From NCBI GenBank assembly GCA_027451905.1, contig DAIDHV010000002.1:124001-188000 (forward strand): 64,000 nucleotides of DNA, written 5' to 3'. Below are positions 1 to 8,625 of this stretch, piece after piece. Made by a program: the position numbers and the translations under genes. Under the pieces are notes generated by a model. It was not told where the DNA came from and made no database searches. It worked only from the letters and a program-made list of their open reading frames with translations. How positions within the stretch are numbered: the stretch's first letter is position 1; each line of letters begins with the position of its first letter. The stretch comes from Armatimonadota bacterium. Its GTDB lineage: Bacteria; Armatimonadota; Fimbriimonadia; Fimbriimonadales; Fimbriimonadaceae.

Positions 1-729
1 TGGCTTTGCATTAGCAAGTACGGACCGTTTGATTTTCGGCATCAGTTAGCTGCCATTCACCGCACTTCTCGGCGTTTAAACCTCAAACTACTGCACCTTG
101 GATCTGTGGTTGAGTGCCCCAATGATCTCCAGTTCGGCGTCCCTCCAAAGCAAGATGAAATTGTCGTCTTGCCCAAGAATTCTCACTACCCAAAGTCAAA
201 GTATCTGCCGTATTCAATTTCGTTGGCAAACGCCCAGATGCATCAAACTCAGGTGATATCCGGCGTCTTTGAGAGTCAGGACTGGCTGGCGCAATGGTAC
301 CCATCCACGGCAGCGCCTGATTTTGCCAAATCAGGGAAAGGGCCAACCCTTGATGAGTGGCATCAGCTACTGCAAGGCAGACCTACCTATCAATCGAGGG
401 TTCATACGCTTTCGGCAAGACCGAGCACGGGTGATTCGCCAACCGAACCAAATGAGGGCCTCGTTTTAGCAGCAAAGACCGCCTTTATCGTGCCAACCGG
501 AGTCTTCAAGTTCAAAATCGTTGCCAATGGCCCAGTGCAGTTCTTTTTAGATGGCAGCCTCTGCACAGCCAACCAGAACCTAGGCAAATCCTGCCAAGTG
601 GAAGTTACGAAGAATCTGATTGCGGGGGCTCATTGGGCGCTTCTGACCTTTGCCAAAAATTCTCCCGACGCATCCGTACATCTAAACTGGCACCTTGAGC
701 CACTAGTTCCGACCGCCTCCAAAAATTGA
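1..729 (+). CDS. 3' end of a large protein with a C-terminal PA14-like sandwich (partial)
   Basis: The reading frame is open from the first base of the window, so the true start lies upstream; the GTG at 106 is internal. At least 242 residues are visible. The last ~80 residues (around AAKTAFIVPTGVFKFKIVA, FFLDG, IAGAHWALLTF) alternate hydrophobic strands and resemble the PA14/GLEYA-type beta-sandwich used by secreted carbohydrate-active enzymes, where a phrase like xxFxIxSDDGxxxxxDG is typical. The upstream part is not recognised. It ends 34 bases before a secreted glycosidase gene on the same strand, so a role in the same polysaccharide system is plausible. The PA14 assignment is inference from pattern only. 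Confidence 0.6.
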   Translation, partial: WLCISKYGPFDFRHQLAAIHRTSRRLNLKLLHLGSVVECPNDLQFGVPPKQDEIVVLPKNSHYPKSKYLPYSISLANAQMHQTQVISGVFESQDWLAQWYPSTAAPDFAKSGKGPTLDEWHQLLQGRPTYQSRVHTLSARPSTGDSPTEPNEGLVLAAKTAFIVPTGVFKFKIVANGPVQFFLDGSLCTANQNLGKSCQVEVTKNLIAGAHWALLTFAKNSPDASVHLNWHLEPLVPTASKN

Positions 730-763
730 CCGGACTTCGGTAACCTGTCCTAACGTTTCGACA

Positions 764-3220
764 ATGTTGTTTAACATCCTCTCTACCCTCCTATCCCAAC
801 CTCTAGCAACCGCAAATCAAGATCGGCCCCGCCACCACGCGATTGAGAGGATGATCCGAGAACTTTCCCAGCCGTTTTGCTACTTTTCTCATCCAACCGA
901 TCAAATCGGATTTGAAGGTTGCCCAAAAGCAACGATCGTCACCTACGATGGAGCATTTGTCACTGCTTATGGAGAGCTTTCCTTTTATGCAGGTCTGCAT
1001 CACAAATTGGTACCAATCCACCACCGTGTGAAGACTTTCTACCATGGATATATTCCAGTCTTAGAATTCACTACTGAGCGCAATGGCTTGAAATATCATT
1101 TTGAGGCTTTTTGCACACCCCCTGGCCTCAAAGCAACCATGGACCCTGTCACTTTTATTCAGTGCAAAGTTACGAACATGGGTCCTACCGAAATCAAGAG
1201 CCAATTTGGAGCCAATTTTGGTGCAACCGATTCTATGGTCAACGCCGATCCTAAAAATCCTGGGTTTTTGGATCAAAGAAAAACCTTGAATGATGCCCTG
1301 GGTGCTCAAAGGTCTTCCCACTGGAATACCGATCAGTTCATGAATGAGCCTTTGTTCCAGCAAAGTCCTCTTCACGCGATCGCGGTGAAGAATGAGGTCG
1401 AAGTGAATGGCCACCTCGTGTTCATGGGGCCCCAAGAAGGCATCTGGGGCATGCCAGATTATGCAAGCCAGCTAAAGGAGGCATCGGTTGAATACAAAGT
1501 GGATCTGATGCCTGGCAAGTCAACTGAGCTTAGGTTTAAACTTCCCGATATTCCTGTTGAACTGAGCCACAAAAATACAATCAGAACGATTGAGCAAAGC
1601 CACTACGCAGACTATCGAGAGAAGACCATCGAGTACTGGCGAAACCGGATCGATGGTGATCTTCATCTTTCAGTTGATGACCCCAAGGTGATGAACACCT
1701 TCAAAACAAGCCTTGTTAATGATCTCATCTCGACCGAAGTTAATCAAGATGGCAATACGTACCAGCGGGTCAACAAGATTCAATACGACTACATGTGGAT
1801 TCGAGACAGCGCGTTTATCGTGCGCAACTATGATCTTTTAGGAGACTTTGCCCTTGCCAAAAAAATTCTTCATGACTTCTTGGTTTGGAAGAACGGAAAG
1901 CCGGTAGAGTTCTTTCAGCCAGGAGCACCTCAACCCAAAGGGGCACGGCTCTCGGTTCAAGATGACTATTGGGGAGAGGTTTTGTGGGCGTTTGGAGCCT
2001 ACATCCGCACGTCTCAAGATCACCAATTGCTGCGGCAAATCTATCCCTTGCTGGAACCTCATGTTGAACTCTTTTTGAAGAAGGTGGCAACAGATCCCAA
2101 GGGACTTTGGCCAGTGGCAGGCCCCTACGACAATGAGGTCATTAACGGTCACTACACCGGCCACAGCTTTTGGGCACTGTTGGGGCTTAGAAATGCAGTT
2201 GAAATGGCGAACATGATGCACCGCCCTCAGGACGCCAAGCGATGGCACAAGGTTTACACCCAATACCGCACCCACTTCTTAAATCTGCTGAGAAATCTGG
2301 TGAAGGACTCACAAAATTACATTCCTCCCGGAATGGATAGCGTGGATGCTGGTAACGATTGGGATAACGCAAGCGGCGGACTGTTTCCATTTGGGGTCCT
2401 CAAGCCAACCGACCCGATGGCAACCAGCACCCTGCGGATGGTGCGCAACTATAACTACAGAGAAGGCATTATTTGCTACGGGGGCAACGCGTGGGTAGCT
2501 AAGCAAGCCGTGATGAAGGGCCAAATTCCAAATCAGGGGGACTTGCATGATTACGAAATTTTCTATGTGACGGAGGGCAACACAATCCTAGAAAAGCAAG
2601 AGAAAGTCGTTAAAGATCTTTACTCGATCTTGGTTCATACCGGAAGCACAAACGGTGGATTTGAAACCAGCATTGCCCCTTGGTCTGACCGAGATCCGGG
2701 CGGAAACTTTCCACCCCATGGCTGGTTTGCGGCGCGCTATATGGAGCAAGTTCGAGACTGTTTGGTCCGCGAAGACCCCAGAACTCAAACTCTTCACTTG
2801 GCATCGGTGCTGGCCCCAGAATGGGTACTGCCAAACCGCACAGTTTCGGTTGAAAATGCTCCCACTTACTTTGGAAGAGTGTCTTATAAGTTAGAATGCA
2901 AAGCCAACGGCGCAACTTTACACCTTCAAAACAAATGGCTAAAGGGCATGACTCCTCACAAGATAATATTTCACTTCCCCTGGTATTTGTCGGTGAGTTC
3001 CGCAACTGCAGATGGCACCCAATTGAAAGTTGGTAAGAACCAAATTGAAGTTCCTCTTGATGCAAAGGTTGTAGAAATTCATTGGAATTGGCTAAGCCAT
3101 CCGAACCTCAGCTACCAAGAAGGAGTTAAGAGATTCCTAAGCAAATACTATTTGCGCCCTCCCCTCACCAACTATGACTTTCTGTTTCCTCATCGAAAAG
3201 CCAATCAGGCAAGCCAATAG
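764..3220 (+). CDS. six-hairpin (alpha/alpha)6-barrel glycoside hydrolase, probably exported
   Basis: An 818-residue protein starting at ATG 764 with a short hydrophobic leader (MLFNILSTLLSQPLA). The N-terminal half is beta-rich, like the supersandwich domain of glucoamylase-type enzymes. The C-terminal half has the alpha/alpha-barrel pattern with acidic and aromatic motifs: YDYMWIRDSAF near residue 342, DDYWGEVLWAFGAY near 398, and GPYDNEVINGHYTGHSFW near 450. WIRD and the acidic clusters suit an inverting glycosidase of the GH15/GH63/GH65-like superfamily. I cannot fix the CAZy family or the catalytic pair. The stop codon falls inside a terminator-like hairpin (3204-3231). It follows a partial gene with a carbohydrate-binding look. 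Confidence 0.75.
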   Translation: MLFNILSTLLSQPLATANQDRPRHHAIERMIRELSQPFCYFSHPTDQIGFEGCPKATIVTYDGAFVTAYGELSFYAGLHHKLVPIHHRVKTFYHGYIPVLEFTTERNGLKYHFEAFCTPPGLKATMDPVTFIQCKVTNMGPTEIKSQFGANFGATDSMVNADPKNPGFLDQRKTLNDALGAQRSSHWNTDQFMNEPLFQQSPLHAIAVKNEVEVNGHLVFMGPQEGIWGMPDYASQLKEASVEYKVDLMPGKSTELRFKLPDIPVELSHKNTIRTIEQSHYADYREKTIEYWRNRIDGDLHLSVDDPKVMNTFKTSLVNDLISTEVNQDGNTYQRVNKIQYDYMWIRDSAFIVRNYDLLGDFALAKKILHDFLVWKNGKPVEFFQPGAPQPKGARLSVQDDYWGEVLWAFGAYIRTSQDHQLLRQIYPLLEPHVELFLKKVATDPKGLWPVAGPYDNEVINGHYTGHSFWALLGLRNAVEMANMMHRPQDAKRWHKVYTQYRTHFLNLLRNLVKDSQNYIPPGMDSVDAGNDWDNASGGLFPFGVLKPTDPMATSTLRMVRNYNYREGIICYGGNAWVAKQAVMKGQIPNQGDLHDYEIFYVTEGNTILEKQEKVVKDLYSILVHTGSTNGGFETSIAPWSDRDPGGNFPPHGWFAARYMEQVRDCLVREDPRTQTLHLASVLAPEWVLPNRTVSVENAPTYFGRVSYKLECKANGATLHLQNKWLKGMTPHKIIFHFPWYLSVSSATADGTQLKVGKNQIEVPLDAKVVEIHWNWLSHPNLSYQEGVKRFLSKYYLRPPLTNYDFLFPHRKANQASQ

Positions 3221-3231
3221 GCTTGCCTGAT
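3204..3231 (+). terminator. hairpin overlapping the glycosidase stop codon
   Basis: A 12-bp perfect stem (ATCAGGCAAGCC paired with GGCTTGCCTGAT) with a 4-base loop AATA. The TAG stop codon of the upstream gene (3218-3220) lies within the loop and the start of the 3' arm. There is no long T-run after it, so it may act as a stabilising 3' end rather than a strong intrinsic terminator. Confidence 0.6.
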
Positions 3232-3298
3232 AACGGTGAATCGGAGGCCAATCCAGTAAAAAACGGGAAAAAGGGATTGTGGCAGGGCTACTAAAAAA

Positions 3299-3353
3299 CG
3301 GACCCGGGACTCCATTCCCAGCCAAGTTACCCAACCGTCCGTGCGGAGGTCCG
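3299..3353 (-). ncRNA. possible small structured RNA (minus strand)
   Basis: Read on the minus strand, a 7-bp closing helix (CGGACCT with GGGTCCG) encloses about 41 bases containing a small GGGA/TCCC hairpin, and the 3' arm is followed directly by six Ts (AAAAAA at 3293-3298 on plus). That is the layout of a short transcript ending in a terminator-like helix. It lies in a 230-base gap between two plus-strand genes and has no coding role I can see. It is not a tRNA: no TTC loop and no anticodon arm. A plus-strand leader element for the phosphatase gene is the alternative. Confidence 0.3.
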
Positions 3354-3451
3354 TATAAGATACTACGCCTCTTGTTGTAAATAGTTTCAAGATGGGGCAA
3401 TAAAAAACCACTCCCGACAATTCAGAGCCTGAACTTAGGTAACTTTACTTG

Positions 3452-4081
3452 ATGCGGGTTTTTTTGGTGAGGCATGGTCAAACCGAGTGGAATGACCAGA
3501 AGCGAGTCCAGGGCCATACTGACGTCCACCTTGATTCTCGCGGAAAAGAGCAAGCCTCATTGCTCGGTGAAGCCCTATCGAAGGAAGGTATCGAAAGAAT
3601 TCTCACCAGCGATCTCATGCGTGCCAAAGATACAGCCGAGATTGTGGGACTCCGAATTGGGCTGCCTATTGAACTTTCCAGCAAGCTCAGAGAGAGGTCC
3701 TTTGGGGAATGGGAAGGTTTTACCTACGAGGTTTTCACAGGTAGGTTTGGTGAATTGACATCGAGCAGCGATCAAGATCCCCATTCCGTAGCTCCTCCCG
3801 GTGGCGAGTCACTGATGGATCTCAGGCAAAGGCTAAAAGAAGTTGCAGAAGACATAGTTAAGCGCCAGAAGTCAACCTTGGTGGTGTCTCACGGCGGGGC
3901 CTGCGGAATTCTCTTGTGTGAATTGCTTCAGATACCTCAATCCTCAACTCGCAAATTCCGATTTGACAACGCGGCAATCACCGAAATTAATTTTTACCGA
4001 GACGGAAACCGGAGCTTAATTCGCCACAATGATTCGAGCCATTTCCTGATTGCCAAGACCCTGAGTTCAACGTCACCTTAA
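3452..4081 (+). CDS. histidine phosphatase family protein (phosphoglycerate mutase-like)
   Basis: A 209-residue single-domain protein of the histidine phosphatase (PGM/CobC/PhoE) superfamily. The catalytic RHG sits at residues 7-9 (FLVRHGQTEWN), followed by the family phrase GxxDxxLxxxGxxQA, the catalytic acid region LRERSFGEWEG, and the second histidine in VVSHGG near residue 148. I chose ATG 3452; a TTG directly before it is in frame but unlikely. Substrate cannot be read: alpha-ribazole phosphatase, a broad phosphatase or a cofactor-dependent mutase are all possible, and the length fits the phosphatases better than the 250-residue glycolytic mutase. The Lnt gene begins 8 bases downstream, so the two are probably co-transcribed. 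Confidence 0.85.
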   Translation: MRVFLVRHGQTEWNDQKRVQGHTDVHLDSRGKEQASLLGEALSKEGIERILTSDLMRAKDTAEIVGLRIGLPIELSSKLRERSFGEWEGFTYEVFTGRFGELTSSSDQDPHSVAPPGGESLMDLRQRLKEVAEDIVKRQKSTLVVSHGGACGILLCELLQIPQSSTRKFRFDNAAITEINFYRDGNRSLIRHNDSSHFLIAKTLSSTSP

Positions 4082-4089
4082 AATCAGCC

Positions 4090-5559
4090 ATGAAAAAGGA
4101 TAAGGATCGCGTTCCCTATTTTCTTGCTGTTGTAAGCGCGATCCTAGCCGCAATACCCTTTGCCTTTCCATCTACCTCTATTGTCCTCACCATTCTATGC
4201 CTGATTCCACTGATGGTGGGGCTATGCCAGTGCAGAACCTCGAGAGCTGGCTGGAAACTTGGCTATGTTTATGGACTCATCACCATTGCCTTTCAGGTTT
4301 TCTTCTTTGACTCTTTAACTTCTCGTTGGACCCAGTCTGCCATTCTTGGACTTGTTCCTTGGGTTATCGGTTCTGCCCTTGGTGCTTGCTACTTTGGACT
4401 TTTTGGTTGGCTAAGCGTGCGGATGGTCAATCGAAGGTGGTTTGCTGCTATACCTTTTATTTGGACGGCTGTCGAGATTATCAGAAGCTATATTCCTCTG
4501 CTTGCATTTCCTTGGGGTTTAGTAGCTACCCCCCTTGCCCACTATCCAAGGCTGATTCAATTTGCTCACCAGATCACAATTTATGGCGGAAGCTTCTGGA
4601 TTGCCTCGTTTGGTGCTATTGCCGCTTTATTCTATGCGGTTACTGACGCCAAAGAAAGAAGAACTCAGGCCAGAATCCTTGCCTGCTTCTTGCTGATCCC
4701 TCTAGTGTTCGACCTTGCCCCGATTCATCCCAAAACAACTCCTCTTAAAGTCCTGGTGTGCCAGCCCGGAGTCAATACCGGCTTCTTGAACCCAATCACC
4801 GCCAAAGCAATGCTAGAAACCGCCGCCACAAAGACAATGCAGACGGCGAAATCACTTCACCCTGGTCTCACTATTTTTCCGGAGGGATTTACCCGCATTG
4901 CCAATCCTACATTTATTTCTCCTCCTTTTGCGGTGAGCGCAAAATTACCCGTGATCTTTGGGGCGCAACGCGGAAATGGTCCCGTTTACCAATCGGCTTT
5001 TAGTTATGATGGCCAGTGGCACTGGGCCGACAAAACAAGACTCGTCATCTTTGGAGAATATGTTCCCTACCGCCATGAGATTCCGTTTCTAAGTAGTTTC
5101 AACCTACCAACCGAAGACTTAACTCCCGGACTAGAACCCACTATCCTTCCCGTGAACAACTTTAAAGTGGGGCCATTAATCTGCTTTGAAGAGCTCTTTC
5201 CCGACATTTCTTATCGACTTACAAAAAAGCACGCTCAGCTTCTATCAGTCATATCCGATGACGCTTGGTTTGTAGGGAGCTACGCCCCCATCCAACTCAA
5301 CGAAGCCTGCGTGTGGAGAGCAATTGAATCCGGTCTACCGGTGGCACGATCCGGAATGACTGGCTATTCTGACCTCATCACCCTTCATGGACGCATTATC
5401 AAACGTCTGCCATTTGGACCCTACGGCACCATCGCGGGAACTGTTCAAGTTCCAACTGATCCAACATTCCCGGTTTGGTTGCCAATTTTCCCCGCAATCG
5501 CGCTTGTATTAGGCGTTTATTTACCAATTTTTTGCAATAAAAAGACAATTAACCTGTAA
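4090..5559 (+). CDS. lnt: apolipoprotein N-acyltransferase
   Basis: Transfers the third acyl chain to the N-terminal cysteine of diacylated prolipoproteins in the inner membrane, the last step of lipoprotein maturation. The first ~210 residues hold about six to seven membrane segments. The nitrilase-like domain follows with the expected triad: Glu265 in FPEGFTR, Lys315 in ADKTRLVIFGEYVPYR (with the second Glu323), and Cys365 in GPLICFEELFP. A last membrane helix ends the protein. The length, 489 residues, is slightly short of the 510 typical of proteobacteria but complete. The window encodes several lipobox proteins (26874, 51860) that would be clients. The overlap-free 8-base gap to the phosphatase upstream suggests an operon. 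Confidence 0.92.
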   Translation: MKKDKDRVPYFLAVVSAILAAIPFAFPSTSIVLTILCLIPLMVGLCQCRTSRAGWKLGYVYGLITIAFQVFFFDSLTSRWTQSAILGLVPWVIGSALGACYFGLFGWLSVRMVNRRWFAAIPFIWTAVEIIRSYIPLLAFPWGLVATPLAHYPRLIQFAHQITIYGGSFWIASFGAIAALFYAVTDAKERRTQARILACFLLIPLVFDLAPIHPKTTPLKVLVCQPGVNTGFLNPITAKAMLETAATKTMQTAKSLHPGLTIFPEGFTRIANPTFISPPFAVSAKLPVIFGAQRGNGPVYQSAFSYDGQWHWADKTRLVIFGEYVPYRHEIPFLSSFNLPTEDLTPGLEPTILPVNNFKVGPLICFEELFPDISYRLTKKHAQLLSVISDDAWFVGSYAPIQLNEACVWRAIESGLPVARSGMTGYSDLITLHGRIIKRLPFGPYGTIAGTVQVPTDPTFPVWLPIFPAIALVLGVYLPIFCNKKTINL

Positions 5560-5588
5560 ATAAGAGCTCATTTTGCCGATAAATTGGC

Positions 5589-5897
5589 ATGGGTGAAATC
5601 CCGACTTTTTATATTGACAGTGCCAATCGCAAGCTTGTTGAGGGTAAAACGTTCGAGATAACTCATGTGGGAAACCGCTCTTTGGGTTGGATGCTTACCA
5701 TCAACAGCGTTAAGATTCGCATGGCCCAAAATCAGGCCACTTTCAAAATCGTAGATCCAATGTCTGGACTAGAAGAGGACGTAGCCCTCTTCAATGGTCC
5801 TGATGGAAATCTTGTACCACGGGCTCACAACGGCCGACGCTTTACGGATGCTCTGCTTTCGTTAGGCGATTGCAAGAACTGCAAATTAATTGACTAG
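5589..5897 (+). CDS. hypothetical small protein
   Basis: A 102-residue protein starting at ATG 5589, 29 bases after lnt. No signal peptide or membrane segment. The sequence is predicted mostly beta (FYIDSANRKLVEGKTFEIT, GWMLTINSVKIRM, ATFKIVDP) and ends with a CKNCKL pair of cysteines. I do not recognise the family. Good codon structure, a proper ATG and a convergent terminator-like hairpin just downstream support it as a real gene. It may be co-transcribed with lnt. Confidence 0.6.
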   Translation: MGEIPTFYIDSANRKLVEGKTFEITHVGNRSLGWMLTINSVKIRMAQNQATFKIVDPMSGLEEDVALFNGPDGNLVPRAHNGRRFTDALLSLGDCKNCKLID

Positions 5898-5977
5898 TGG
5901 TAACCGGTAACGGCCGCAACTAACTGCACAATCAATACCGGCTTTTCGCAGTTCTATAGCAACTTCTCTTAAGCATG

Positions 5978-6003
5978 GAGACTCTTTTAAAAAAAAGAGT
6001 CTC
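5978..6003. terminator. terminator-like hairpin between convergent genes
   Basis: An 11-bp perfect stem (GAGACTCTTTT with AAAAGAGTCTC) with an AAAA loop. Its U-rich arm and position between the convergent small gene (ending 5897) and the beta-CASP gene (ending 6122) suit a bidirectional terminator. Confidence 0.55.
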
Positions 6004-6121
6004 TTCGCCTCTGGAACCTCTTTAGATCAAACGTGATGGGTACTAATCAGAAGAGGGGTGAGTTGATTTATTTCGGAGTGATTGCATTTTCCCCGAGGTA
6101 TTACTGACTTCAACCGTATGA

Positions 6122-7516
6122 TTAGTTTGTCAGGCTGAAGTTGTCTCCGTGGCCTGGGATCACCGTGTCCCAACCTAGTTCTTGCCGTATTTTTTTCTGC
6201 AATGCTTGCTGAGCGAGCGGTTCTCCATGCACAATGAAGGTTGTTTTTGGAGCCGATTTGAAGCACATTAGCCACTTCATGATCTCGCCTTGGTCCGCGT
6301 GGGCAGAAAGTGCACTCAACTTTTCGATCTCGGCACGTACGGCTACCTCTTGCCCGAGTATTTTCGCGGTTGTATGATTACCTTCTAAATAGCTACCCAA
6401 AGTACCGTCTGCCTGATATCCGGTAAAAAGAACTAAAGTTTGGGGATCAGGCAGTCTTTGTAAAAGATGATGTACAACACGCCCTCCGTTTGCCATTCCG
6501 CTTCCTGCAATAATAATCATAGGTCCCGATTGGGAATTGAGGGCTTTTGATTGATTTCGGTCCCTAACAAAAACTAATCCTGAAGGGTGCATAGGATCTT
6601 TACCTTCATCAATGTAGCGCATCGCCTCTTTATCGAGTTCTTCTCGGTTTTCCGCATAAACGTGGGTCACGGAAGTTGCCATAGGACTATCAACATAGAT
6701 AGGGATTCTTGGCAGCTCACCTTCTAACTCAAGCTGAAAGAGGTAGTACAAAAGCTCTTGAGTTCTGCCGATTGAAAAACTAGGAACAATCATGGTTGAG
6801 CCTGACTTCCAGATATGCTGAGCATAATCTTTTAGCTGAGCTTTGGTGTCTGCAACGGGATGGAGTCTGTCTCCGTAAGTACTTTCAATAACCAGGTAAT
6901 CGGCGTATTCAACCACTGTAGGGTCTTTGATTAACGGTGTTCCATAGCGGCCAAGATCTCCCGACATCAGCAAGACCTGCCCATCTTCTAGGGTGATTTC
7001 AGCAAAGGCAGAACCCAGAATATGGCCTGCTGGCAGAAATCGATACGTTGCGCCGCCGGGAAGGTTATTTTGCTGATGGCACGGAGTAGGTACAAATTGG
7101 TTGGCTGCCTTCAGAGCATCAGACTCTGTGTAAAGAGGCAAGGCTGGTTGATGCTTGGAGCCGTGCTTATTATGGTGATAAGCATCTTCTTCTTGTAGAC
7201 GTCCACTGTCGGGAAGACTAATTTTGGCCAGGTCACAGGTTGCGGGAGTTGCATAAATCTCTTTACTGTATCCCTCTCGCACTAACTTTGGAAGCAGTCC
7301 GATATGGTCTAGGTGAGCATGAGTGATGACGACCGCATCCAAATCTTCTGGGTTAAATTCAAAATGTTGCCAGTTTCTTGCACGTAATTCTGAATTTCCT
7401 TGATAAAGACCGCAATCAACGAGAACCTGTTTTCCCTTGAGCGTCAGGAGGTGCCTTGAACCTGTAACGGTTCGAGCAGCACCCAGAAAGGTAATTTGAT
7501 CCTGAGTTTTTTCCAT
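6122..7516 (-). CDS. metallo-beta-lactamase/beta-CASP RNA-processing nuclease
   Basis: A member of the beta-CASP family (CPSF73/YSH1-like, bacterial YPO/TTHA0252-type), which cut or trim RNA with two zinc ions. The N-terminal phrase FLGAARTVTGSRHLL and the motif THAHLDHIGLLP give the HxHxDH zinc ligands. Later ligands appear in PAGHILGSAF, MSGDLGRYG and ESTYGDR; the beta-CASP part has the GSGMANGGRVVHHL stretch, and the end carries SAHADQ and FIVHGEP, as expected for motifs B and C. The frame opens at 7534, but ATG 7516 gives the usual family start. Expected to act in the cytoplasm in RNA maturation. A tRNA-Ser gene lies just upstream on the same strand, which may be chance. Confidence 0.9.
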   Translation of the reverse strand: MEKTQDQITFLGAARTVTGSRHLLTLKGKQVLVDCGLYQGNSELRARNWQHFEFNPEDLDAVVITHAHLDHIGLLPKLVREGYSKEIYATPATCDLAKISLPDSGRLQEEDAYHHNKHGSKHQPALPLYTESDALKAANQFVPTPCHQQNNLPGGATYRFLPAGHILGSAFAEITLEDGQVLLMSGDLGRYGTPLIKDPTVVEYADYLVIESTYGDRLHPVADTKAQLKDYAQHIWKSGSTMIVPSFSIGRTQELLYYLFQLELEGELPRIPIYVDSPMATSVTHVYAENREELDKEAMRYIDEGKDPMHPSGLVFVRDRNQSKALNSQSGPMIIIAGSGMANGGRVVHHLLQRLPDPQTLVLFTGYQADGTLGSYLEGNHTTAKILGQEVAVRAEIEKLSALSAHADQGEIMKWLMCFKSAPKTTFIVHGEPLAQQALQKKIRQELGWDTVIPGHGDNFSLTN

Positions 7517-7603
7517 GATAACAGGCCAGTCCATGCCTTATTTATTTGCCTCAAAATCTCGGAAATATCACACATTTAGCCCGAATTATCAACAAATCTA
7601 AGC

Positions 7604-7692
7604 TGGAAGAGAGGAGGGGATTCGAACCCCTGGACCTTATGAGGGTCAACAGTTTTCAAGACTGCCGCAATCAACCGCTCTGCCACCTCTCC
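7604..7692 (-). tRNA. tRNA-Ser(UGA)
   Basis: On the minus strand: 7-bp acceptor stem (GGAGAGG with CCTCTCT, first pair G-U), D arm, anticodon stem GCAGT/ACTGT around loop CTTGAAA with anticodon TGA, a long variable arm with a GACC/GGTC stem as in serine tRNAs, and a T arm AGGGG-TTCGAAT-CCCCT. CCA is encoded at 7606-7604. The base before CCA (discriminator) reads U, not the G common in bacterial tRNA-Ser, and it follows the G1-U72 wobble. Confidence 0.93.
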
Positions 7693-7791
7693 GTCTAACT
7701 AACTTATTGTACTTTGTCCAACTCCTTTTCTCCTATCCTTCGCATCACCGTCTCTTCTTAGCCTCATGCCAAGAATTGGTACTCTGTTGCC

Positions 7792-8571
7792 ATGAACCTA
7801 GGAATAGAGGGCAAGATTGCCATGGTTTCTGCCGCCAGTAAAGGGATTGGGCTTGCGGTTGCAAAAGCCCTTGCTGATGAAGGCTGCCTTTTATCAATTT
7901 GCTCTCGCGATGAAGCCAATCTGACGGCTGCCGCCGAGCAAATAGCCGGCAATGTTCAAACCTACATTGTTGACGTTTCCAACCCAGAGGATTTAGAATG
8001 GTGGGTTCAACAAACCGTCACCGATGTTGGTCCACCTTCTATTCTTATCACCAATACGGGAGGACCTCCGGCTGGAAGTCTCTCAGAAGTGACAGACGAG
8101 CAGTGGCAGGCCGGATTTGATGGGACCCTTATGAACATCATCAGGCTGACGAGGCTGGTTGCACCCCTGATGGCAGAATCTTCCTTTGGGAGGTTAGTTC
8201 ACGTGACAAGTTTAGTCGCCAAAGAGCCTTCACCTTTTTTACCCATTAGTTCAACACTAAGGTCAGGAATCAGCGCACTCACCAAGCTCCAAGCGGTCGA
8301 GTTTGGCAAATTTGGAATCACTGCCAACGCAGTCTTGCCCGGTCACACCTTAACAGACCGGCAAACTCATCTCGCCGAAATCCGCGCCAGCAAAGAGGGC
8401 ATCTCGATTGAAGAGGCCCTGAGCCAGTCCGCAAGCTTAAGCCCTCTCAATCGCTTAGGAACCCCAGAGGAAATTGCAGCCGTGGTCGTCTTTTTGTGCT
8501 CAGTGCAAGCTTCCTATTTGACCGGAGAAGCGATCCTTGTTGATGGGGCAGCCACCAAGGTCATCGGTTAA
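7792..8571 (+). CDS. SDR-family oxidoreductase lacking the canonical Tyr
   Basis: A 259-residue short-chain dehydrogenase/reductase with a Rossmann nucleotide site (VSAASKGIGLAVAKALA in place of TGxxxGIG), the NTGGPP variant of NNAG, and the C-terminal GTPEEIAAVVVFLCS...YLTGEAILVDGA signature of 3-oxoacyl-ACP-reductase-like enzymes. The catalytic Ser is in HVTSLVAKEP. Where YxxxK is expected the protein reads ISSTLRSGISAL, so the Tyr is absent and an Arg stands near the Lys position. A clade of SDRs with an (S/N)xLR motif is known; its substrate is unclear to me. It probably binds NAD(P)(H), but its chemistry should not be assumed to be classical ketoreduction. No obvious operon partner. Confidence 0.85.
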   Translation: MNLGIEGKIAMVSAASKGIGLAVAKALADEGCLLSICSRDEANLTAAAEQIAGNVQTYIVDVSNPEDLEWWVQQTVTDVGPPSILITNTGGPPAGSLSEVTDEQWQAGFDGTLMNIIRLTRLVAPLMAESSFGRLVHVTSLVAKEPSPFLPISSTLRSGISALTKLQAVEFGKFGITANAVLPGHTLTDRQTHLAEIRASKEGISIEEALSQSASLSPLNRLGTPEEIAAVVVFLCSVQASYLTGEAILVDGAATKVIG

Positions 8572-8625
8572 CTGGAAAAGCTTCAATCAATCTAACATTC
8601 AAGAGTTGATAGCAAATCTCGATTT

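Noticed and set aside
3290-3450. Cobalamin-type riboswitch before the histidine phosphatase gene
   Set aside because: No conserved B12-box-like sequence; the fold and length do not match.
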